Shown here in pieces: positions 30,971-39,427 of a stretch of DNA of 64,000 nucleotides. The stretch covers positions 1-64,000 of the forward strand of contig CAVSCI010000005.1 in assembly GCA_963726365.1 (NCBI GenBank). The letters run 5' to 3'. Below the pieces are notes generated by a model. It was not told the origin of the DNA and did no database searches. It was given only the letters and a program-made list of their open reading frames with translations. This DNA comes from JAABQG01 sp963726365. GTDB taxonomy: Bacteria > Pseudomonadota > Gammaproteobacteria > Burkholderiales > Burkholderiaceae_C. The position numbers and the translations under genes are program-made. Within the stretch, counting starts at the first letter, position 1; each line of letters opens with the position of its first letter.

Positions 30971-31092
30971 TGCTGGGGGTCGGCGGAGCCGTCTTTAAGT
31001 ACTTTCACAATCATGCGGTGCATCGCCAGCGCCACCACCAGGAAGAGCAGCGACACGCCGATGGCAATCCAAGCGCCGGGGTCACGCCACAT
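30967..31092 (-). CDS. 41-residue single-pass membrane protein between trpD and trpC
   Basis: The product starts MWRDPGAWIAIGVSLLF and consists of one transmembrane helix (about residues 7-25) and a basic tail ending SADPQQ. The stop overlaps the trpC start by four bases (ATGA) and the ATG lies one base after the trpD stop codon, so it is translationally coupled to both. The size and layout resemble DUF3149-type mini-proteins, but I cannot confirm the family. It is missed by a 60-codon cutoff. A role in the trp operon is not known. Confidence 0.7.
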   Translation of the reverse strand: MWRDPGAWIAIGVSLLFLVVALAMHRMIVKVLKDGSADPQQ

Positions 31093-31093
31093 G

Positions 31094-32131
31094 TCAGGCG
31101 GCCGCGCTCAGGGCCTGGGCCGTGACGATGAGTTTCTCCAGTCGCGCCTTGGCCGCGCCGGATTCGATCACGGCGCGCGCGCGCTCGACGCCTGCCTTCA
31201 TCGAATCCACCACGTTGGCGGCGTAAAGCGCCACGCCCGCATTGAGGATCACGATGTCGCGCGGCGCCCCGTGCTGGTTGTCCAGGACACCCAGCAGCAT
31301 GGTGCGCGACTGTTCGGGCGTTTCCACCTTGAGCGCGCGGTTGCTGGCCATGGCGAAGCCAAAGTCCTCCGGGTGAATCTCGTATTCGCTGATCTCGCCC
31401 GCCCGAAGCTCCCCGACCAGCGTGGCCGCGCCCAGGCTCACTTCGTCCAGGCCGTCGCGACCGTAGACGACCACCGCATGTTCCGCGCCAAGGCGCTGCA
31501 GCGCGCGCACCTGGATCCCCACGAGGTCCGGGTGAAACACACCCATCAGGATGTTGGGCGCCGACGCCGGGTTGGTCAGCGGCCCCAGGATGTTGAAGAT
31601 CGTCTTGATGCCGAGTTCACGGCGCACCGGCGCCACGTTCTTCATCGCGGGGTGGTGGTTGGGCGCGAACATGAAGCCGATGCCGACCTCGTCGATGCAG
31701 CGGGCAATGGCCTCGGGCGAGAGGTTGATGTTGATACCGAGGCTTTCCAGCACGTCGGCGCTGCCGGACTTGCTGCTGACGCTGCGCCCGCCATGCTTGC
31801 TGACCTTGGCGCCCGCTGCGGCGGCCACGAACATCGCGCAGGTGGAGATATTGAAGGTGTGCGAGCCGTCCCCGCCGGTGCCGACGATGTCCAACAGGTG
31901 GGTCTTGTCGGTCACATGGACCTTGGTGGAAAACTCGCGCATCACCTGCGCGGCCGCGGTGATTTCGCCAATCGTCTCCTTCTTGACCCGCAGGCCGGTG
32001 ATCAGCGCGGCCATCAGGACGGGCGACACCTCGCCCTTCATGATCATGCGCATGAGGTGCAGCATTTCGTCATGAAAAATCTCTCGGTGCTCGATGGTGC
32101 GCTGCAGCGCTTCCTGGGGGGTCATGGGCAT
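31094..32131 (-). CDS. trpD: Anthranilate phosphoribosyltransferase
   Basis: 345 residues with the PRPP-binding motif DIVGTGGDGSHTFNIST, KHGGRSVSSKSGSADVLE and FMFAPNHHPAMKNVAP, all diagnostic. It transfers phosphoribose to anthranilate. The gene is followed by the 41-residue ORF and trpC, and preceded by the lysE-type gene. Confidence 0.97.
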   Translation of the reverse strand: MPMTPQEALQRTIEHREIFHDEMLHLMRMIMKGEVSPVLMAALITGLRVKKETIGEITAAAQVMREFSTKVHVTDKTHLLDIVGTGGDGSHTFNISTCAMFVAAAAGAKVSKHGGRSVSSKSGSADVLESLGININLSPEAIARCIDEVGIGFMFAPNHHPAMKNVAPVRRELGIKTIFNILGPLTNPASAPNILMGVFHPDLVGIQVRALQRLGAEHAVVVYGRDGLDEVSLGAATLVGELRAGEISEYEIHPEDFGFAMASNRALKVETPEQSRTMLLGVLDNQHGAPRDIVILNAGVALYAANVVDSMKAGVERARAVIESGAAKARLEKLIVTAQALSAAA

Positions 32132-32141
32132 GGAAATCTCC

Positions 32142-32816
32142 TCAAGTAGACGGATTGTCGGACAGTGCCAGCTTCAGCCCGAAGCCGATGAACATCACGC
32201 CGGCCACGCGGTCGAGCCAACGGGTTGCCGTATTCAGGCGCTGCCGCACGGCGCCCAGGCGCTGGCGGGCCCAGGTTGCGGCCAACGCCCAGCCGATGTT
32301 GACCCACAGCCCGTTGAAATTGAACAGCGCGCCCAGCAGCAGGAAGGCCAGCGTCTTGTCAGGCGCGGACGGTGCAATGAACTGGGGCACGAACGCCAGG
32401 AAGAACAGCGCCACCTTGGGATTGAGCGCATTGGTCCCGAAACCCTGCAAAAACACTTTTTTCAAGCTCTTTTGAGCACTTCCCAGCGTCGCAGGGTCAC
32501 TATCAGCTATCAATAGAGGAGTTTCCGGGCGCCGCGACAGCAGCATGGATGCGCCCACATACAGGAGGTAGGCCGCACCCACCCACTTGAGCACGGTGAA
32601 TGCCGTTGCCGAGGCTGCAAGCAGGGCGCTGACCCCGAGCGCAGCGGCAAAAATGTGAACAAGACAGCCCGCGGTGATGCCCAGCGCCGCCACCACGCCT
32701 GCCCGCGCGCCGGACCGAAGCGCGTGTGTAACGATGTAGAGCACGTCGGGCCCCGGCGTCAGGTTCAGCAACAGGCCGGCGGCGACGAACAGGCCGAGGT
32801 GGTGAATGTCGGGCAT
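32142..32816 (-). CDS. LysE/RhtB-family amino-acid exporter
   Basis: 224 residues with about six membrane helices and the family motif NLTPGPDVLYIV near the N-terminus and GFGTNALNPKVALFFLAF in the middle. It exports amino acids or homoserine/threonine-like compounds. The start at 32816 (MPDIHHLG) is chosen over a longer frame lacking membrane character. A cytoplasmic loop at about residues 105-125 contains an insertion (PETPLLIADSDPATLG) encoded by a dispersed repeat, so the protein is longer than the roughly 205 residues usual for the family. It lies between trpD and ltaE. Confidence 0.9.
   Translation of the reverse strand: MPDIHHLGLFVAAGLLLNLTPGPDVLYIVTHALRSGARAGVVAALGITAGCLVHIFAAALGVSALLAASATAFTVLKWVGAAYLLYVGASMLLSRRPETPLLIADSDPATLGSAQKSLKKVFLQGFGTNALNPKVALFFLAFVPQFIAPSAPDKTLAFLLLGALFNFNGLWVNIGWALAATWARQRLGAVRQRLNTATRWLDRVAGVMFIGFGLKLALSDNPST
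32466..32520 (-). repeat. Dispersed 17-spacer repeat, copy in lysE
   Basis: Coding strand: TTGATAGC, then 12 bases and CTGCGACGCTGGGAAG. It is in frame in the exporter gene and encodes LLIADSDPATLGSAQK. The ATAGC to CGCTGG distance is exactly 17 bases, as in five other copies. Confidence 0.75.
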
Positions 32817-32841
32817 GGTGCGTGGAACTCCAGTAATCCCG

Positions 32842-33903
32842 TCAGGCGCGAAAAAACCCGCGGATCGCTGTAAGGGCCCGGTCCACGCCGGCGGCATCCA
32901 CATCCATGTGCGTCACGAAACGCAGGCGGTACAGCCCGGTGGCGAGAATGCCCTGCGCCTGCAGATGCGCCAGCAGGCCGGCCGATTGATCGCGGGCCGC
33001 GCCGGTCAGGTCGGCAAACACGATGTTGGTCTGCGGCGGCTCGACCTGTAGCCCCGAGATGCCAGCCAGCCCTTCGGCCAGCCGCCGAGTCAGCGCGTGA
33101 TCCTGCGCCAGCCGCTCGACATGGTGGTCCAGCGCAAACAGGGCCGCCGCTGCCAGCAGGCCGGACTGGCGCATGCCACCCCCGGCCATCTTGCGGATGC
33201 GGTGGGCGCGGGCAATGAAATCCCGCGACCCGCACAGCGCCGAGCCCACCGGCGCGCCCAGGCCCTTGCTGAAGCAGACCGAAACACTGTCAAAGCACTG
33301 GGCGATGCGCCCGGCTTCAGTGAAAGGTGTTGAACCCGTGATTTCGGCCTGCGCCACGGCCGCGTTGAACAGCCGCGCCCCGTCCAGGTGCCGCGCCAGG
33401 CCATGCCGGGCGGCCAGCGCCGTCGCGGATTGCACATAGTCGAAGGGCAGCAGCTTGCCGCCCAGCGTGTTTTCCAGCGCCAGCAGCCGCGTGCGGGCAA
33501 AGTGGGCATCGTCGGGCTTGATGGCGGCCTCGATGTCCGCCAAGGCCAGCGTTCCGTCCGGCTGGTGCGCCAGGGGCTGGGGTTGCACGCTGCCCAGCAC
33601 GGCCGCGCCGCCGCCTTCCCAGCGGTAGCAGTGCGCCATCTGGCCGACGATGTACTCGTCGCCCCGCTGGCAGTGGGCCAGGATGGCGCACAGGTTGCTC
33701 TGGGTGCCCGTGGGTACGAACAGCGCGGCCTCGAAACCCAGCAGCGCGGCGATCCGGTCCTGCAAGGCGTTGACGCTGGGGTCGTCGCCAAACACATCGT
33801 CGCCCAGCGGCGCGGCCAGCATCGCCGCGCGCATGGCTGGGGTGGGCTGCGTCACGGTGTCGCTGCGCAGGTCCACGACTTCCAGCGGACTTTTTTGAAT
33901 CAT
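32842..33903 (-). CDS. ltaE: Low-specificity L-threonine aldolase
   Basis: 353 residues, PLP-dependent fold type I. The N-terminus has DLRSDTVTQPTPAMRAAM, then VPTGTQSNL and LDGARLFNA. The PLP lysine is in CFSKGLGAPVG. It cleaves threonine or allo-threonine to glycine and acetaldehyde. The start codon lies directly in the tail of a dispersed repeat copy (33904-33952). Its location between trpG and the lysE-type gene, all minus strand with short gaps, suggests it is transcribed with the trp genes. Confidence 0.93.
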   Translation of the reverse strand: MIQKSPLEVVDLRSDTVTQPTPAMRAAMLAAPLGDDVFGDDPSVNALQDRIAALLGFEAALFVPTGTQSNLCAILAHCQRGDEYIVGQMAHCYRWEGGGAAVLGSVQPQPLAHQPDGTLALADIEAAIKPDDAHFARTRLLALENTLGGKLLPFDYVQSATALAARHGLARHLDGARLFNAAVAQAEITGSTPFTEAGRIAQCFDSVSVCFSKGLGAPVGSALCGSRDFIARAHRIRKMAGGGMRQSGLLAAAALFALDHHVERLAQDHALTRRLAEGLAGISGLQVEPPQTNIVFADLTGAARDQSAGLLAHLQAQGILATGLYRLRFVTHMDVDAAGVDRALTAIRGFFRA

Positions 33904-33952
33904 TTTGGCATCATCCCAGCGTCGAAGGGTCGTCGTTTGCTATTGATTCAGG
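33904..33952 (-). repeat. Dispersed 17-spacer repeat, copy between trpG and ltaE
   Basis: Minus strand: TCAATAGCAAACGACGACCC, then TTCGACGCTGGGATGATGCC, ending at the ltaE start codon. The 17-base spacing is kept. In the frame of the upstream trpG open frame it would read SIANDDPSTLG. Confidence 0.75.
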
Positions 33953-33960
33953 ATTAACCA

Positions 33961-34558
<598 letters not shown>

Positions 34559-34561
34559 GAT

Positions 34562-36082
34562 TTACTCCAGCCCCTCTTCCACCAGTTCGGCAGCCCGCAG
34601 CAGCGCGCGGGCCTTGTGCTCGGTTTCCCGCCACTCCATCTCGGGCACGGAATCGGCCACCACGCCGGCTGCGGCCTGCACATACAGCATGCCGTCCTTG
34701 ATGATGCCGGTGCGGATGGCGATGGCCACGTCCATGTCGCCGGCATAGCTCAGGTAGCCGCAGGCGCCGCCGTACAGGCCGCGCTTGGTGGGCTCGAGCT
34801 GGTCGATCACCTCCATCGCATGCACCTTGGGCGCGCCGGTCAGCGTGCCGGCCGGGAAGGTGGCCTTGAGCACGTCCATGCTGGTCATGCCGTCGTTCAG
34901 GAGGCCCTCGACGTTGCTCACGATGTGCATCACGTGGCTGTAGCGCTCGACCGTGAAGGCCTCGGTGACCTTGACGCTGCCGATCTTCGCAATGCGCCCG
35001 ATGTCGTTGCGCGCCAGGTCGATCAGCATGACGTGCTCGGCGCGCTCCTTGGGGTCGTTGATCAGTTCCACTTCTGCGGCCTTGTCCTTCTCGGGTGTCG
35101 CCCCGCGGGGCTTGGTACCCGCCAGCGGCCGGATCGTGATCTTCTGGCCTTCGTCGGTCTGCTCCTGGCGCACCAGGATCTCGGGGCTGGCCCCCACCAC
35201 ATGGAAGTCCCCGAAGTGGTAGTAGTACATGTAGGGGCTGGGGTTCAGCGAGCGCAGCGCGCGGTAAAGCGACAGCGGGCTTTCGGTGTAGCGCTTCTTG
35301 ATGCGCTGGCCGACCTGCACCTGCATGAAGTCGCCGCCGGCGATCAGCTCCTTGGCGCGCTCCACGGCGGCCAGGTAATCGGCCTTGGCAAAGTCGCGCT
35401 CGGCCGGATAGCCCTGGCTGGGCTTGACCACCGGCGCGCTGACCGAGTATTTCAGCTGCTCCTTCAGGTCGCGCAGGCGCTTCTTGGCGTTGGTGTAGGC
35501 CTCGGGCTGGGCCGGGTCGGCATAGACGATCAGGTAGAGCTTGCCCGAGAGGTTGTCGATGACCGCCAGTTCCTCGCACTGCAGCAGCAGGATGTCGGGG
35601 CAGCCCAGTGTGTCCGACGGACAGGTCTTTTCGAGCTTTTTCTCGATGTAGCGCACCGTGTCGTAGCCAAAATAGCCTGCCAGACCGCCACAGAAGCGAG
35701 GCAGGCCAGGGCGCAGCGCCACCTTGAAGCGCTTCTGGTAGTCGGCGATGAAGTCCAGCGGCGTCTTGCAGGAGCCGGAATCGGCATGGCGCACGGTTTC
35801 CACCACCACGCCGTCGCGCACCACCTCGGTCACGGCCTGCGGGCCGAAGCCACTGGCGCGCACCAGGGTGCGCGCGGGCAGGCCGATGAAGCTGTAGCGG
35901 CCAAAACGCTCGCCGCCCACCACGGATTCGAGCAGAAAACTGTACTTGCCGCCGTCTTTCGAGTGCGCCAGCTTCAGGTACAGCGAGAGCGGGGTTTCGA
36001 GGTCGGCAAAGGCCTCGACCATCAGGGGAATGCGATTGAAGCCCTGGCTGGCCAGGCTTCTGAATTCAAGTTCGGTGATCAT
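34562..36082 (-). CDS. trpE: Anthranilate synthase component I
   Basis: 506 residues with an N-terminal regulatory domain carrying the LLES tryptophan-feedback motif (YSFLLESVVGG) and a C-terminal chorismate-binding domain with AGTKPRGATPEKD, LIDLARNDIGR, FPAGTLTGAPKV and GGACGYLSYAG. It makes anthranilate from chorismate using ammonia from TrpG. The start at 36082 (MITELEF) is typical. It heads the minus-strand group trpE-trpG-ltaE-lysE-trpD-small ORF-trpC. No leader peptide with a tryptophan run is evident upstream. Confidence 0.97.
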   Translation of the reverse strand: MITELEFRSLASQGFNRIPLMVEAFADLETPLSLYLKLAHSKDGGKYSFLLESVVGGERFGRYSFIGLPARTLVRASGFGPQAVTEVVRDGVVVETVRHADSGSCKTPLDFIADYQKRFKVALRPGLPRFCGGLAGYFGYDTVRYIEKKLEKTCPSDTLGCPDILLLQCEELAVIDNLSGKLYLIVYADPAQPEAYTNAKKRLRDLKEQLKYSVSAPVVKPSQGYPAERDFAKADYLAAVERAKELIAGGDFMQVQVGQRIKKRYTESPLSLYRALRSLNPSPYMYYYHFGDFHVVGASPEILVRQEQTDEGQKITIRPLAGTKPRGATPEKDKAAEVELINDPKERAEHVMLIDLARNDIGRIAKIGSVKVTEAFTVERYSHVMHIVSNVEGLLNDGMTSMDVLKATFPAGTLTGAPKVHAMEVIDQLEPTKRGLYGGACGYLSYAGDMDVAIAIRTGIIKDGMLYVQAAAGVVADSVPEMEWRETEHKARALLRAAELVEEGLE

Positions 36083-36422
36083 GGGTTGAGCCTCCAAGCT
36101 CAGTGCCACGCGCTGGCACATCTTTTTCATCCAAAGCCTCGGCCAGTTGAGGGCCGGGCGCTTGGGCGCGGGGACCGCGCCGGTCAGGCTTGCACGTTGA
36201 GTGGCTTGCGCCAGGGCCAGGCTCCCCGGCCAAAAAGGCCAGTGGTGCCACCTGCGGGGGACGTGCTTGGATTGAACATGATGCCCGCCAGTGTAGCAAA
36301 CCCGCGCAAGGATTCGTGACGCCGGTCACGCCAGAAACTACGGCAAAACCCTGTAGCACTTGCGCGGGCCAAGCCTGAGAATTCGTCCGTCGAACGTCCG
36401 TTCTTAATATTGGAGTTTCCTG
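36083..36422. other. Divergent intergenic region trpE / chalcone-isomerase-like gene
   Basis: 340 bases without a gene. Both neighbours point outward, so it should carry the promoters of the trp operon and of the gene at 36423. It contains a perfect palindrome at 36315-36330. No attenuator structure is recognised. Confidence 0.5.
36315..36330. promoter_or_regulatory. Palindrome, possible operator
   Basis: CGTGAC GCCG GTCACG, six-base arms around four bases, midway between two divergent genes. Its regulator is unknown. Confidence 0.35.
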
Positions 36423-37004
36423 ATGAAAAGTATTCGCACGATGATCGCGGGCGTGTCGTTGAGTTTGCTGGGCACCCTGGCTTGCGCCGCCGCCGTGGAC
36501 GTGGGCGGCATCAAGATGGAAGACACCGCCGAACTTCGCGGTGCCAAACTGGAACTCAATGGCGCCGGCGTACGCTACAAGGCGGTGTTCAAGGTCTATG
36601 CGGCCGGCCTCTACCTGACCAAAAAAGCCGGCACGCCCGAGGAGGTCATGGCCGCGCCGGGCCCCAAGCGCATGAGCATCACCATGCTGCGCGAAATCGA
36701 CTCGGCCGAGTTGGGCAAGCTCTTCACGCGCGGCGTGGAGGACAACAGCCCCCGCAGTGAAATGTCCAAGTTGATTCCCGGCCTGCTTCGCATGGGCCAG
36801 ATCTTCAGTGACCAGAAGAAGCTGCTCACCGGTGAAAACTTCGTCATCGAATGGATTCCTGGTACCGGCACGGTGATCACGGTCAAGGGCAAGGTCCAGG
36901 GCGAGCCGTTCAAGGAACCCGAGTTCTTCAACGCCTTGATGCGGATCTGGCTGGGCCCGAATCCGGCGGACTGGAAACTCAAGGAGGCCCTGCTGGGCAA
37001 GTGA
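36423..37004 (+). CDS. Chalcone-isomerase-like periplasmic protein
   Basis: 193 residues with a signal peptide (AGVSLSLLGTLACAAA) and a chalcone-isomerase-like fold: GVRYKAVFKVYAAGLYL, PKRMSITMLREI and EFFNALMRIWLGPNPAD near the C-terminus. Bacterial members are secreted and not known to isomerise chalcones; they may bind fatty acids or similar ligands. GGAG about 8 bases upstream supports the start. It converges with gph and ends at the base before that gene's stop. Confidence 0.88.
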   Translation: MKSIRTMIAGVSLSLLGTLACAAAVDVGGIKMEDTAELRGAKLELNGAGVRYKAVFKVYAAGLYLTKKAGTPEEVMAAPGPKRMSITMLREIDSAELGKLFTRGVEDNSPRSEMSKLIPGLLRMGQIFSDQKKLLTGENFVIEWIPGTGTVITVKGKVQGEPFKEPEFFNALMRIWLGPNPADWKLKEALLGK

Positions 37005-37719
37005 TCAGGACCGGCCCCGCCAGACGGCGGCCAGTTCAGCCAGCGAATCGACATACCCGTCAGCAGGCACGCAGCGGATCGGCTGCCCGTGGTTGTAACC
37101 ATAACTGACCAGCAGCACCGGACACCCGGCGGCGCGTGCGGCTGCCGCGTCATTGATGGAGTCGCCGACCATCAGCGTACGCCCCGGGGTGCTGCCCAGC
37201 GCTGTGCAAGTCTCGAGCAGTGGCAGCGGATCGGGTTTCTTGCGCGCAAAAGCATCGCCGCCAAATACTGCGTTGAAAAAACCATCCAGCCCCTTGGACT
37301 GCAGCAGCGGCCGCGCAAAAGCGGTGGGCTTGTTGGTCAGGCAGGCGAGCCGAAGCCCCGCGGCCTGCAGCGCCGTGCAGCCCTTCGATCGCGCCGGCAT
37401 ACACCGTGCTGTGCCGGCCATTGATCCGCAGGTAGTGTTGCTGGTACGCGCCCCAGGCGCGCTGGAAAAGATCGTCCGAAGCCACGAAATCCACGACGCC
37501 CCGCTGCAACTCAACATGCGCCAGCACTGAACGGATCAGGTGCTCCGAGCCCTTGCCGACGAGTTGCTCGATCAAGGCCCGCGTCACTGGCGGCCGGTCG
37601 AGTGTCCCCAGCATGTGATTGAGCGCCACCTCGAAGTCCCCAAGGGTGTCGACCAGGGTGCCATCGAGGTCGACGATGCAGGCGTCCAGGTCAGAAAATT
37701 CAGGCGGTTTCAGGTTCAT
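37005..37719 (-). CDS. gph: Phosphoglycolate phosphatase, frameshifted in this sequence
   Basis: HAD-superfamily hydrolase. The N-terminal part (from 37719) has the nucleophile motif IVDLDGTLVDT. The C-terminal part lies in another frame and has LACLTNKPT, RKKPDPLPLLE and the metal motif VGDSINDAAAARAAG. Removing one base near 37376-37381 joins them into a protein of about 237 residues. It clears 2-phosphoglycolate formed by DNA repair or oxygenation. The shift fits the +1 pattern seen in six other genes. Confidence 0.85.
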
Positions 37720-37808
37720 CGTAGGTATGGAGGTTTGCCCGGTACACCCGGGGGGTTCTTTGGAAGTATGCTGCGCCTCTCAATTACTTTCCCTGCCAGG
37801 AGACTCTC

Positions 37809-38238
37809 ATGCAACGCATTTCCCGTTTTTTCATGGCCATTGCTCGGCGCGCTGCTGATCTGCGGCGCCGCCCTGGCGCAGGACAAGGTGGTCTATCACA
37901 TCGACAACGCCGAGGCGCAGGCCACCAAGGGGCTGCGCAACATCCGCAACCACCTCGACGTGGCACCGGAGACCAAGATCGTGGTCGTCACCCATGCCGA
38001 CGGCGTGGACTTCCTGATGGACGGGGCCAAGGACAAGAAGAATCCCAGCATCGACTACGCCTCGCTGGTCAGCGCGCTCAAGGCCCGCGGCGTTCGCTTC
38101 GAGGTCTGCGAGATCACCTTGAAGAACCGAAACCTCAAGAAGGACCAGTTCAGCATGGACGCCGAGTTCACGCCGTCCGGCGTGGTGCGTATCGGACAGC
38201 TGCAGACGCGCGAGAAGTTCGGCTACATCAAGCCCTGA
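37809..38238 (+). CDS. DsrE-family secreted protein, frameshifted in this sequence
   Basis: ATG at 37809 follows GGAG and reads MQRISRF. A run of six T (37826-37831) then shifts the frame; with five T the product continues into LLGALLICGAALAQ, a proper signal peptide, and the mature part DKVVYHIDNAEAQATKGLRN, KIVVVTHADGVDFLMDG, FEVCEITLKNRNL. This is the DsrE/F-like fold of small sulfur-related proteins; the single cysteine in FEVCEITL is at the position used by that family. About 142 residues when corrected. Periplasmic role unknown. Confidence 0.8.
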
Positions 38239-38269
38239 GGTCGGCGCCAAGGCCCTTGCGCCCGGGGAC

Positions 38270-38954
38270 TCAGCGCGCCAGCTCGGCGCGCATCGCGTCA
38301 ATCACGGCCTTGTAGTCCGGCTTGCCGAAAATCGCGCTGCCCGCGACAAAGGTGTCCGCCCCGGCGTCCGCGACGCGGCGGATGTTGTCGGTCTTGATGC
38401 CGCCGTCCACTTCCAGCCGGATGTCGCGACCGCTGGCCTCGATGCGCCGGCGCGCCGCCTCGATCTTGCGCAAGGCGCCTTCGATGAAGCTCTGGCCGCC
38501 AAACCCCGGGTTCACCGACATGATCAGGATCAGGTCGATGTCGTCGATCACCCAGTCCAGCACGTCCAGCGGCGTGGCCGGGATTGAACACCAGGCCGGC
38601 CTGGCAGCCCTTGCCCTTGATCGCCTGCACGCTGCGGTGCACATGACCCGAGGCCTCGGGATGAAAGCTGATCAGGTCGGCGCCGGCGTCGGCAAAGGCA
38701 GCGGCCAGCGCATCGACAGGCTGAATCATCAGGTGCACATCCACCGGCACCGGCGCGCCGTCCGGTTTCTTCGCATGCGGCTTGAGCGCCTGGCAAACCA
38801 TCGGGCCGAAGGTCAGATTGGGCACGTAATGGTTGTCCATCACGTCGAAATGAACCCAGTCGGCGCCGGAAGCAATGACGTTACGGACCTCCTCGCCCAG
38901 GCGAGCAAAGTCGGCAGAGAGGATCGAGGGGGCGATGCGGTAGGCGGTGCTCAT
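38270..38954 (-). CDS. rpe: Ribulose-phosphate 3-epimerase, frameshifted in this sequence
   Basis: From 38954 the product reads YRIAPSILSADFARLGEE, VHFDVMDNHYVPNLTFGP (metal-binding histidine and aspartate) and GLVFNP. It then continues in another frame with TPLDVLDWVIDDIDLILIMS, VNPGFGGQSF, LEVDGGIKTDN and the C-terminal FVAGSAIFG. Removing one base near 38578-38583 restores a 227-residue TIM-barrel epimerase of the pentose phosphate pathway. The enzyme is normally essential, so a sequencing error is the likely cause. Confidence 0.87.
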
Positions 38955-39025
38955 GAAATCATTGTCGCAGCAAGCCGATGTCCTCAGCGCCGCACGGGTC
39001 CGCCCCGGCGGCTTAAGATCGCGCC

Positions 39026-39415
39026 ATGAGCACCCCTGAAATCGAAGTCCGCGTCCAGCCGCGCTACCTGCCCGAGCAGTCATCTCCACTTGAGGAAGCC
39101 TACGGCTTTGCCTACACCATCACCATCGCCAACAAGGGCGACGAGCCGGCCCAGCTGATCTCCCGGCACTGGATCATCCTGGACGCCGACGGCCACCGGG
39201 AGGAGGTCCGCGGCCTGGGCGTGGTCGGCCACCAGCCGCTGCTCAAGCCGGGCGAGGCCTTCGAGTACACCAGCGGCAGCCGCCTGCGCACGCCCACGGG
39301 CAGCATGGAAGGCACCTATTTCTTCGTCAAGGAAGACGGTGAACCCTTCGAGGTACCGATCCCGCGTTTCGTGCTCGACGCCACCGGCCAGACCGGCGGC
39401 CGCGTGCTGCATTAG
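39026..39415 (+). CDS. apaG: ApaG protein
   Basis: 129 residues, one fibronectin-III-like ApaG domain with YGFAYTITIANKG, SRHWIILDADG and GSMEGTYFFV. ApaG is linked to Co2+ resistance and diadenosine tetraphosphate levels; its molecular function is not settled. It overlaps nothing and precedes the recombinase-family gene by 12 bases. Confidence 0.93.
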   Translation: MSTPEIEVRVQPRYLPEQSSPLEEAYGFAYTITIANKGDEPAQLISRHWIILDADGHREEVRGLGVVGHQPLLKPGEAFEYTSGSRLRTPTGSMEGTYFFVKEDGEPFEVPIPRFVLDATGQTGGRVLH

Positions 39416-39427
39416 ACATTCCCCGAC

